Source: Aureimonas ureilytica (GTDB taxonomy: Bacteria; Pseudomonadota; Alphaproteobacteria; Rhizobiales; Rhizobiaceae). Taken from it: a stretch of 64,000 nucleotides of DNA. A model generated the notes under the pieces. It saw only the letters and a program-made list of their open reading frames with translations. It was not told where the DNA came from and did no database searches. Below are positions 57,598 through 64,000 of this stretch, in pieces (the first letter of the stretch is position 1; every line of letters begins with the position of its first letter). The DNA lies in the NCBI RefSeq assembly GCF_001475935.1, contig NZ_LDQA01000028.1, positions 186,001-250,000 of the forward strand, in the 5' to 3' direction. Made by a program: the position numbers and the translations under genes.

Positions 57598-58152
57598 GTG
57601 ACGACCCGTTTCTCCCTGCCTGTGATCGCCGTGCTCCTGAGCGGCCTCGCCCTTTCGGGCTGCGTCACCGCCAAGCCGGTGGACACCAGCCAGACGCAGC
57701 CGGCCGCCATCGGGCGCGACCAAGCGCTGGCCCTCGTCAATGATTTCCGCGCCAAGAACGGCGTGAAGCCGCTGCGCATCAACGAGAAGCTGATGCAAGC
57801 CGCCGCCTGGCAGACGGCCGCCATGGCCGAGCGCAACAAGATGGACCATCAGGTGGCCGGCGCGCTGCCGGGGCGCGTCGCGCGCTTCGGCTACCAATGG
57901 AGCACGGTGGCCGAGAATATCGGGCGCAACTATGCCGATTACGGCGCGGCCATGGTCGGCTGGATCAACTCGCCCGGCCACCGTAAGAACCTCCTCAACC
58001 CCAACGTCACCGAAATCGGCTTCGCGGGCGGACGTCTGCGCGAGGGCGGCCCGGCCTATTGGACGCAGATCTTCGGCGCGCCGAAGCCTGACGCGCCCCG
58101 GCTGGTCAGCCAGAAGCCGATGCGCTGGGGTCCAGAACTCCGCTTTCCCTGA
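57598..58152 (+). CDS. CAP/SCP-domain lipoprotein
   Basis: 184 residues from GTG 57598. The lipobox LALSGCVTAK places Cys 20 as lipidated. The CAP domain follows: ALALVNDFRAKNGVKPLRIN, AAAMAERNKMDHQVAGALPG (His), VAENIGRNYADYGAAMVGWI and NSPGHRKNLLNPNVTEIGF (His). Bacterial CAP proteins are envelope proteins of unclear, possibly protease-like, function. Its 3' end overlaps the 3' end of the convergent cyclo-ligase gene by 47 bp. Confidence 0.9.
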   Translation: MTTRFSLPVIAVLLSGLALSGCVTAKPVDTSQTQPAAIGRDQALALVNDFRAKNGVKPLRINEKLMQAAAWQTAAMAERNKMDHQVAGALPGRVARFGYQWSTVAENIGRNYADYGAAMVGWINSPGHRKNLLNPNVTEIGFAGGRLREGGPAYWTQIFGAPKPDAPRLVSQKPMRWGPELRFP

Positions 58153-58684
58153 CGATCCGATCCAGGAACCGATCCCCCGCCGTCATCGGCACGGCGGGCA
58201 CTTCCTGCACGTCGAAGGCGAGGCCCCAAGTCTCCACGGGGGCAAGGCGCGCGATGGCGCGGTCGTAGAAGCCCTTGCCATAGCCGATGCGCCCGCCGCG
58301 CCGGTCGAAGGCGAGCAAGGGCACGAGAAGAAGGGTGGGGTTGAGGTCCGGCGCGTCCTCGCCCGGCCCGTGCGTGCCGAAGCCCTGCGGCACGAGCGGC
58401 GCGCCGCGCACGAGTTCGCGGAACACGAGATCACCTGCCACGATACAGGGCAGCGCCAGACGCGCGCCACGATCCTGCAACCGAGCCATGAGCGGGCGGG
58501 CGTCGATCTCGGAGCCGATGGGCAGAAAGCCGCCGATGACCGTTCCCGGCTCGAAATGCAGGGCCGCATCGGCGTGATCGGCGATCGCGAGCGAGGCCTC
58601 GATGCGTGCGCTAGCGGGCATCGCATCGCGCAGCGCCATCATGCGCCGGCGCAGAAGGCGCTTGTCGATCATGCCGTCGCTCAT
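58106..58684 (-). CDS. 5-formyltetrahydrofolate cyclo-ligase
   Basis: 192 residues. Basic N-terminus DKRLLRRRMMALRDAMP; GTVIGGFLPIGSEIDARPLM contacts folate; LLVPLLAFDRRGGRIGYGKG and FYDRAIA form the ATP-binding signature. It converts 5-formyl-THF to methenyl-THF. In proteobacteria this gene (ygfA/fthC) lies just downstream of the 6S RNA gene; the same order is seen here, which supports both calls. Confidence 0.94.
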   Translation of the reverse strand: MSDGMIDKRLLRRRMMALRDAMPASARIEASLAIADHADAALHFEPGTVIGGFLPIGSEIDARPLMARLQDRGARLALPCIVAGDLVFRELVRGAPLVPQGFGTHGPGEDAPDLNPTLLLVPLLAFDRRGGRIGYGKGFYDRAIARLAPVETWGLAFDVQEVPAVPMTAGDRFLDRIVRESGVLDPSASASG

Positions 58685-58802
58685 TCCTGCCTCCCTTTTG
58701 ATAGGCCAGAAGGCTTTAGCAGCCTTCCGATGAGCGGGCCAAGAGCGCGCGCGTCTCGGGCATGAGACAGAAGCGGAGGAGAAAGGGAGGAAGTGGCGAG
58801 CC

Positions 58803-58957
58803 GCCTCGGCCGATGAGAAAGTCGATCCCGGGAACCTACAAAGTAGGTGGGCGCCGTGTGCCGCAGTCCACGGACCGCAGCAGGGACAGCTCCCTAAGGG
58901 ATGAGTAAGGCCCCGGGGAATAAGTTATCCCTGTCGAACCGCACAGCCCGCCGAGAC
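58803..58957 (-). ncRNA. ssrS: 6S RNA
   Basis: On the minus strand a 155-nt unit closes with GTCTCGGC/GCCGAGGC. Inside it has two long imperfect stems around an open central bubble, with bases CGGGGCCTTA and GGGAGCTGTCCCTGCTGCGG, and a hairpin CACCTACTTTGTAGG before the stretch CCCGGGATCG, which agree with alphaproteobacterial 6S RNA as I recall it. A TATATT -10-like box is at 58960-58965. It lies between zapA/bluB and the 5-formyl-THF cyclo-ligase gene, the classic ssrS position. It binds sigma-70 RNA polymerase. Confidence 0.85.
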
Positions 58958-58997
58958 CGAATATAGGCCGCCGCCGGCGCGAGCGCCAGAGGCGCGA

Positions 58998-59627
58998 TCA
59001 CCGATAAAGAAGCTTTTCCGGCAGACGCCGCCGGGTCTCCCAGCCCGCGCGCTGAAGCTCGGGGGTGTCGCTTTCCAGCATGGGAAATCCCAGGCAGAAA
59101 TAACCGATGAAGCGCCAGGATTCCGGCACGTCCAGAACATCGCGCAGGGTCGCGGGATCGAGGATCGACACCCAGCCGAGGCCCAGTCCCTCGGCGCGCG
59201 CGGCCAGCCAGAGCGTATGGACGGCCAGCGCCGCGCTATAGGTGGCTGTCTCCGGCATACTCCGCCGGCCGAGCCCGTGGCCCTGTTCGGGATCGCCTTC
59301 GGCAAAGACGGCGAACTGCACGGGCGCCGCTTCCATGCCCTCGAGCTTCAGCCGGGCATAGAGCGCCGCGCGCTCGGCCGTTTGGGCGCAGGCGGCTTGC
59401 GTATTGCAGCGCTGGAAGTCGGCGCGGATCGCGGCGCGCCTGGTGGGATCGGCCACCACCACGAAACGCCAGGGCTCGCTGAGACCGACGGAGGGTGCGA
59501 GCGTCGCGATTTCGAGAAGGCGCTCCAGCGTGCCATCCGGCAAGGCATCGGGGCGGAAATGCCGGACATCGCGCCGCCACTGGAACAGTCGCAGAAGCTC
59601 GGCCCGGAAGCCGGCGTCGAAATTCAT
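58998..59627 (-). CDS. bluB: 5,6-dimethylbenzimidazole synthase BluB
   Basis: 209 residues of the nitroreductase fold. RRDVRHFRPDALPDGTLERL and the loop APSVGLSEPWRFVVV are the BluB-specific flavin-binding signatures; LGLGWVSILDPATLRDVLDV is typical. It cleaves FMN to form the lower ligand of vitamin B12. It stands apart from cob genes, three bp from the zapA stop, so it may be read with zapA. Its place between zapA and the 6S RNA gene is unusual. Confidence 0.94.
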   Translation of the reverse strand: MNFDAGFRAELLRLFQWRRDVRHFRPDALPDGTLERLLEIATLAPSVGLSEPWRFVVVADPTRRAAIRADFQRCNTQAACAQTAERAALYARLKLEGMEAAPVQFAVFAEGDPEQGHGLGRRSMPETATYSAALAVHTLWLAARAEGLGLGWVSILDPATLRDVLDVPESWRFIGYFCLGFPMLESDTPELQRAGWETRRRLPEKLLYR

Positions 59628-59629
59628 GG

Positions 59630-59995
59630 TCAGCGCCCGGTCTCCAGCCGCTCGGCGATACGCTCCACGATCTCGCTGACCCCCAGGAGATGCTCCACCA
59701 GCCGCTGGTCCCCCGTGGCGGCAGCCCGCAGGGCCGCCTGCTCTTCGGCCACATGGAGGCGCGCCACTTCGGCTTCCAGTTCGGCCACGCGCCGGCGCTG
59801 CTCGGACAGTTCGTCATTGACCATGATCGCGGCCATGACCGACAGGCGCAGCTCGCCGATCTCGCCGAACGAGCCGCGCAACTCGTTGATGCGCGCGTCG
59901 ATATCGGCGGCCAGCGAGGTCAGATGCGCTTCCTCGCCCTCGGCACAGGCCATCCGGTAGGTCTTGCCATCGATGGTAACGACGATCTGGGGCAT
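59630..59995 (-). CDS. zapA: Cell division protein ZapA
   Basis: 121 residues from ATG 59995. The N-terminal globular part (VVTIDGKTYRMACAEGEEAH, LTSLAADIDARINELRG) is followed by a long coiled coil. RLSVMAAIMVNDELSEQRRR is the family core. ZapA bundles FtsZ. It lies with the DUF4164 gene upstream (47 bp gap) in the arrangement seen in Rhizobiales, and bluB directly downstream. Confidence 0.93.
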   Translation of the reverse strand: MPQIVVTIDGKTYRMACAEGEEAHLTSLAADIDARINELRGSFGEIGELRLSVMAAIMVNDELSEQRRRVAELEAEVARLHVAEEQAALRAAATGDQRLVEHLLGVSEIVERIAERLETGR

Positions 59996-60042
59996 GTCTG
60001 TCCTTGGGTGGGCGCGAGGGTCGGAAGGAGACGGCGGCCGCG

Positions 60043-60324
60043 CTATCCCCGGCGCTGGGCCAGAACGTCGCGAATGGTCTCCATGGCGGCGACGAGACGG
60101 CGCGAGACTTCGCGATTGGCCGCATCGAGACGCGAGGCGCGCGTCAGCGCCGTGTCCAGCTCGCCGGCGAGGCGCGAGCGGTCGGCGGTCATGCGCTGCA
60201 CCTCCTCCTCGGCGGAAATCACGACATGGTCGCGCGACAGACGGCGATCCACCGCGCGCTCCAAACGTTCCAGAGACGCTTGCAGGCGATTCGTGGCGTC
60301 GGTCAGCGGCCCCGCGTCCGGCAT
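60043..60324 (-). CDS. DUF4164 coiled-coil protein
   Basis: 93 residues from ATG 60324 with AAGGGG upstream; an in-frame start at 60375 is less well served. Nearly all coiled coil: RLQASLERLERAVDRRL, ISAEEEVQRMTADRSRLAGE, ASRLDAANREVSRRLVAAME. DUF4164 proteins accompany zapA in rhizobia and are thought to be division-related; role unproven. It is likely the first gene of a DUF4164-zapA-bluB unit. Confidence 0.85.
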   Translation of the reverse strand: MPDAGPLTDATNRLQASLERLERAVDRRLSRDHVVISAEEEVQRMTADRSRLAGELDTALTRASRLDAANREVSRRLVAAMETIRDVLAQRRG

Positions 60325-60758
60325 GAAAACCCCTTTTCCCGTCGTGCTTCCAACCTCTTGCACGCTCGGCTTCATTCACAGAAGCCAAGCTGCCGAACCG
60401 CTTTAACGGGAACGCAAGGGCGTGAAAAGCTTTTCCACCGCCGGAGCTTCGCGTTGCGCCAATTGACATGCGCGAAGAACCTATGATGAGTGCGCGCGAA
60501 CGCGCCGTGCCGCTTCGGCAGGGCGCATCGGGAGGACGTTAAATCCATGCCTTTCGCCCAGAGGCCCGCTTCCCCCTCGCGCCCGGCCGCAAGCCGTTTG
60601 AGCGCGTTCGGCGCGCCCGGTGCGGCGGGCATCGCCTTCTCCTGACCTCGTTTTGCCCGGCGCCCGCCGGCGCCACGCCATCTCAGCCCGCCGCGCTCTC
60701 CGGAGCGCCGGCGAATTCGGACGAAGCTTCCCGCCTCGTCCTTCAGGAAAGGAAGACC
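60325..60758. other. Intergenic region between the zapA unit and gap
   Basis: A 434-bp divergent gap. Rhizobial genomes often have tkt (transketolase) here, between the DUF4164 gene and gap; no trace is visible. A 32-codon frame at 60548-60646 has GGGAGG upstream but no recognisable content. Promoters for gap and the DUF4164 gene must lie here; I cannot place them. Confidence 0.5.
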
Positions 60759-61772
60759 ATGGCAGTACGTGTCGCCATCAACGGATTCGGCCGCATCGGC
60801 CGCAACGTTCTCCGCGCCATCGTGGAGTCGGGCCGCACCGACATCGAGGTCGTCGCGATCAACGATCTCGGCCCGGTGGAAACCAACGCCCACCTCATCC
60901 GCTACGATTCGGTCCATGGCCGCTTCCCCGGCACGGTGAAGGTCGACGGCAACACGATCGACGTCGGCCGCGGCCCGATGCGTGTGACCGCCGAGCGCGA
61001 TCCCAAGAATCTCCCCTGGGGCGAGATGGGCATCGACATCGCGATGGAATGCACGGGCATCTTCACCGATCCGGCGAAGGCCTCGGCCCATCTCGAAGCG
61101 GGTGCCAAGAAGGTGCTGATCTCCGGCCCGCTGACCAACGCGGCCGACGAGAAGACCGTGGTCTTCGGCGTCAACCACGACACGCTGACGGCCAACGATA
61201 AGATCGTCTCCAACGCGTCCTGCACGACCAACTGCCTCGCGCCGGTCGCCAAGGTGCTGCATGAAGCGATCGGCATCGACACCGGCTTCATGACGACGAT
61301 CCATTCCTACACGGGCGACCAGCCGACGCTCGACACGATGCACAAGGATCTCTACCGCGCCCGCGCGGCGGCCCTGTCGATGATCCCGACCTCGACCGGC
61401 GCGGCCAAGGCGCTCGGTCTCGTCCTGCCCGAACTCAAGGGCAAGCTCGACGGCTCGTCCATCCGCGTGCCGACCCCGAACGTTTCGGTGGTGGACTTCA
61501 AGTTCGTCGCCAAGCGCGCCACCACGATCGAGGAAGTGCAGAACGCCATCCGCGCGGCCGCCGACGGCCCGCTGAAGGGCATTCTGGGCTACACGCTCGA
61601 CCCGAACGTGTCGCACGACTTCAACCACGACCCGCATTCCTCGGTCTTCGCGATGGACCAGACCAAGGTCATGGACGGCACCTTCGTGCGCATCCTCTCC
61701 TGGTACGACAACGAGTGGGGCTTCTCCAACCGCATGTCGGACACCGCGCTCGCCATGCACAACGCGGGCTGA
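60759..61772 (+). CDS. gap: Glyceraldehyde-3-phosphate dehydrogenase
   Basis: 337 residues. NAD-binding [20 protein letters not shown]; the catalytic Cys is in [18 protein letters not shown] and the His in [32 protein letters not shown] and [13 protein letters not shown] complete the classical form. It is the glycolytic/gluconeogenic dehydrogenase. It leads an operon-like run with a DUF1089 gene and pgk (five and 45 bp gaps), so it and pgk are probably expressed together. Confidence 0.98.
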   Translation: MAVRVAINGFGRIGRNVLRAIVESGRTDIEVVAINDLGPVETNAHLIRYDSVHGRFPGTVKVDGNTIDVGRGPMRVTAERDPKNLPWGEMGIDIAMECTGIFTDPAKASAHLEAGAKKVLISGPLTNAADEKTVVFGVNHDTLTANDKIVSNASCTTNCLAPVAKVLHEAIGIDTGFMTTIHSYTGDQPTLDTMHKDLYRARAAALSMIPTSTGAAKALGLVLPELKGKLDGSSIRVPTPNVSVVDFKFVAKRATTIEEVQNAIRAAADGPLKGILGYTLDPNVSHDFNHDPHSSVFAMDQTKVMDGTFVRILSWYDNEWGFSNRMSDTALAMHNAG

Positions 61773-61777
61773 AACCC

Positions 61778-62338
61778 ATGAGCTTCCAGCCCCTTCTCGC
61801 GCGCGATGTCCGCTGGGCGCCCGTGTCCGGGGCGGGGCTGGAGCATCTGCATCTGACGACGACGCCGGACGGCGTCGTCGCTCGCTCCGTCGTGATCGGT
61901 GAGCGTGGCGGCCGGCCGTACGGCGTATCGTATGAGCTTCGCCTCGATGCCGAATGGCATGTCCAGAGCTTCGATATCCGCGCCGCGCATGGCGACCGGC
62001 TGGCGCTGACGCAGAGCGCGCCGGGCTTCTGGATCGGCTCTGACGGCACCGAGCGCGCGGACCTTGCCGGCTGCATCGACATCGACCTTGCCGGCACGCC
62101 CTTCACCAACACGCTGCCGATCCGGCGCCTCGGCGAGCGCTTGACGGAGCCGACCGAGCTTCGAATGCTCTACGTGCCCTTCGACACGTTCGAGCCAGTT
62201 GTGGACGAGCAGCGCTACACCGAGATTTCCGAGCGCCTGTTCCGCTACGAGGCAGTGGATCGCAGCTTCGCGGCGGAGCTACCCGTCGATGAGGACGGGC
62301 TCGTGCTCGACTATCCGACCCTGTTCAAACGCCTCTAG
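61778..62338 (+). CDS. Putative glycolipid-binding family protein (DUF1089)
   Basis: 186 residues from ATG 61778, five bp after gap. The protein is beta-rich: RWAPVSGAGLEHLHLTTTPD, YGVSYELRLDAEWHVQSFDI and FWIGSDGTERADLAGCIDID are typical of the PF06475 family; FTNTLPIRRLGER and ELRMLYVPFDTFEPVVDEQR follow. The family name is based on a structural similarity; its function is not established. Placement between gap and pgk is not usual. Confidence 0.82.
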   Translation: MSFQPLLARDVRWAPVSGAGLEHLHLTTTPDGVVARSVVIGERGGRPYGVSYELRLDAEWHVQSFDIRAAHGDRLALTQSAPGFWIGSDGTERADLAGCIDIDLAGTPFTNTLPIRRLGERLTEPTELRMLYVPFDTFEPVVDEQRYTEISERLFRYEAVDRSFAAELPVDEDGLVLDYPTLFKRL

Positions 62339-62383
62339 AATTCACGCGTCCGACCACGCTTTTCCTTGCTTTGGAGCCATGAG

Positions 62384-63577
62384 ATGACCCTCTTCAAGAC
62401 GCTCGACACTGCCGACCTTCAGGGCAAGCGCGTTCTCGTGCGGGTGGATCTCAACGTTCCCATGAAGGACGGCAAGGTGAGCGATGCCACGCGCATCGAC
62501 CGCATCCTGCCGACCATCCGCGAAATCTCCGACAAGGGCGGCCGCGTTCTGCTTCTCGCCCATTTCGGCCGGCCCAAGGGCAAGGTCGATCCCGAGCAGT
62601 CGCTCGGCCCCATCGCGCCGGTTCTGGCGGAAAAGCTCGGCCGCCCGGTGGGCTTTGCGGAAGACTGCGTCGGCCCGGTGGCGGACGGGATCGTCGCCAA
62701 TATGCAGGATGGCGACGTCCTGCTTCTGGAAAACACCCGCTTCCATGCCGGCGAGGAAAAGAACGACGAGGCTTTCGTCTCGCAGCTCGCCTCGCTGGGT
62801 GATGTCTATGTGAACGACGCCTTCTCAGCTGCGCACCGCGCCCATGCTTCGACCGAAGGCCTCGCCCATCACCTGCCCTCCTATTGCGGGCGCACGATGC
62901 AGGCCGAGCTGGAAGCGCTCGAAAAGGGCCTCGGCAACCCGGAAAAGCCCGTGATCGCCATTGTCGGCGGTGCCAAGGTCTCGACCAAGATCGACCTTCT
63001 CCAGAACCTCGTCGCCAAGGTGGACTGCCTTGTGATCGGCGGCGGCATGGCCAACACGTTCCTGGCGGCCCAGGGGATCGATGTCGGCAAGTCGCTCTGC
63101 GAGCATGATCTCGCCGACACCGCCCGCCAAATCCTGGAAAAGGCCAAGGCGGCGAACTGCACAATCCTGCTGCCGACCGACGCGGTCGTGGCGCGCGAGT
63201 TCAAGGCCAATGCCGCGAACGAGACGGTGTCTGTCTCCGCCGTTCCGTCCGACGCCATGATCCTCGATGTCGGCCCCGCCAGCGTCGAGGCGATTTCGGC
63301 CTGGATTGACAAGTCGAAGACCCTCGTCTGGAACGGCCCGCTCGGCGCCTTCGAAATCGAGCCCTTCGACCGCGCCACCATGGCAGCGGCGCGCCATGCG
63401 GCCGACCGCACGGCGGCCGGTCAGCTCGTGTCGGTCGCTGGCGGCGGCGATACGGTGGCCGCGCTCAATCAGGCCGGCGTGGCCGAGCGCTTCACCTATG
63501 TATCGACGGCGGGCGGCGCCTTCCTGGAATGGATGGAGGGCAAGGCCCTGCCGGGCGTCGAAGCGCTCAAGGCCTGA
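62384..63577 (+). CDS. pgk: Phosphoglycerate kinase
   Basis: 397 residues from ATG 62384 with GGAG seven bases before. N-terminal [20 protein letters not shown]; the basic patch [12 protein letters not shown]; the hinge [16 protein letters not shown]-type segment; the nucleotide loop [17 protein letters not shown] near the C-terminus. It makes ATP from 1,3-bisphosphoglycerate, or the reverse in gluconeogenesis, following Gap in the pathway and in the operon. Confidence 0.98.
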   Translation: MTLFKTLDTADLQGKRVLVRVDLNVPMKDGKVSDATRIDRILPTIREISDKGGRVLLLAHFGRPKGKVDPEQSLGPIAPVLAEKLGRPVGFAEDCVGPVADGIVANMQDGDVLLLENTRFHAGEEKNDEAFVSQLASLGDVYVNDAFSAAHRAHASTEGLAHHLPSYCGRTMQAELEALEKGLGNPEKPVIAIVGGAKVSTKIDLLQNLVAKVDCLVIGGGMANTFLAAQGIDVGKSLCEHDLADTARQILEKAKAANCTILLPTDAVVAREFKANAANETVSVSAVPSDAMILDVGPASVEAISAWIDKSKTLVWNGPLGAFEIEPFDRATMAAARHAADRTAAGQLVSVAGGGDTVAALNQAGVAERFTYVSTAGGAFLEWMEGKALPGVEALKA

Positions 63578-63602
63578 TTCACTCGAGAAAGGGGCGTTTT
63601 TC

Positions 63603-64000
63603 GTGAAGGATACGCTTCTCTCCTGGCTGCTCCTGCCGGTCTATATCTGGCAGGGCATCGGCATTCGCCGCCGCATCGAGCGAATGCCGCCGGCGGCCGG
63701 CCCCCATAGCGGGCAGGTCGGCGCGGGCGAGGACGCGCCCGCCATTCGCCTTCTCCTGATCGGCGATTCCTCGGCGGCCGGCGTCGGCGTGGACCGGATC
63801 GAGCAAAGCCTCGCGCCGCGTCTGGCCGAGCGCCTCTATGCGCTGACGGGCGCGGTGGTCGCGTGGCGTGCGGCAGGCTCGAATTCGGCGGTCTGCGCCG
63901 AAGTGCGCGATTTCGTTGTGCCCAATATCGCGCGCGAGGGTTTCACCCATATCGTCTTGTCGATCGGCACGAACGACGTGAAGAATTTCCACTCGGCGCG
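63603..64000 (+). CDS. SGNH/GDSL-type hydrolase (truncated by window edge)
   Basis: An open frame from GTG 63603 runs off the right edge after 132 codons, 25 bp after pgk. A short hydrophobic start (LLSWLLLPVYIWQGIGIRRR) is followed by block I of SGNH hydrolases, LLLIGDSSAAGVG with the nucleophile Ser, the Gly-containing strand WRAAGSNSAVC and block III SIGTNDVKNF with the Asn. Substrate unknown. The catalytic Asp-His pair must lie beyond the window. Confidence 0.85.
   Translation, partial: MKDTLLSWLLLPVYIWQGIGIRRRIERMPPAAGPHSGQVGAGEDAPAIRLLLIGDSSAAGVGVDRIEQSLAPRLAERLYALTGAVVAWRAAGSNSAVCAEVRDFVVPNIAREGFTHIVLSIGTNDVKNFHSA

Noticed and set aside
60548-60646. 32-codon frame before gap as a leader peptide
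   Set aside because: It has a G-rich upstream but no amino-acid run, terminator or link to gap regulation.

Overview
The window comes from a GC-rich alphaproteobacterium, most likely of the order Hyphomicrobiales (Rhizobiales). The evidence is the CtrA/ChpT/SciP cell-cycle genes, serC followed by serA with a serC-type RNA leader, a complete tol-pal operon, an EipA-like DUF1134 protein, zapA with a DUF4164 gene, two Omp25/RopB-type outer membrane proteins, and a gap/pgk pair. The family cannot be fixed from sequence alone.

Positions 1-7260 are the right part of an integrated mobile element. Its non-coding segments are AT-rich. It carries a cluster of inverted TGACC/GGTCA repeats that could be a replication origin, an AlpA-type regulator, an Arc-like repressor, a small helix-turn-helix protein, a primase-polymerase/helicase, two unknown proteins, a frameshifted HigA-like antitoxin remnant, a tyrosine integrase and a BrnT-type toxin-antitoxin pair. 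It ends at the 3' half of a CAT-anticodon tRNA gene (7216-7260), read here as attR. The left end lies outside the window.

From 7428 on the sequence is chromosomal backbone. 7.4-14 kb holds a Gfo/Idh/MocA oxidoreductase, mnmA, then a cell-cycle cluster: sciP, fliJ, ctrA, a receiver-like protein lacking its phosphoacceptor Asp, chpT and a DUF1134/EipA-like gene. 14-20 kb holds small conserved genes (coiled-coil membrane protein, TrmH methyltransferase, DUF2161 protein, metallophosphoesterase, response regulator, YbaN), a perfect 20-bp palindrome and two tRNA-Glu(CTC) genes. 20-30 kb holds rluD, rpoH, recQ, a YfdX protein, a large proline-rich membrane protein, purA and a DMT transporter. 30-39 kb holds serA, serC, two tandem outer membrane proteins, glmM and ftsH.

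39-47 kb is a leftward run tilS-cpoB-pal-tolB-tolA-tolR-tolQ-ybgC, the envelope-constriction machinery. It is followed by a phytase/esterase-like gene cut by one in-frame TGA, an MBL-fold hydrolase, yebC and a beta-lactamase-fold hydrolase. At 52-55.5 kb the Holliday-junction operon ruvC-ruvA-ruvB is split by a VapBC toxin-antitoxin pair that overlaps the TTG start of ruvA. 56-60 kb holds ymdB, a glutathione transferase, a CAP-domain lipoprotein, the 5-formyl-THF cyclo-ligase gene, 6S RNA, bluB, zapA and a DUF4164 gene. The window closes with gap, a DUF1089 gene, pgk and a truncated SGNH hydrolase.

All functional calls rest on reading motifs and context; no database search was possible.
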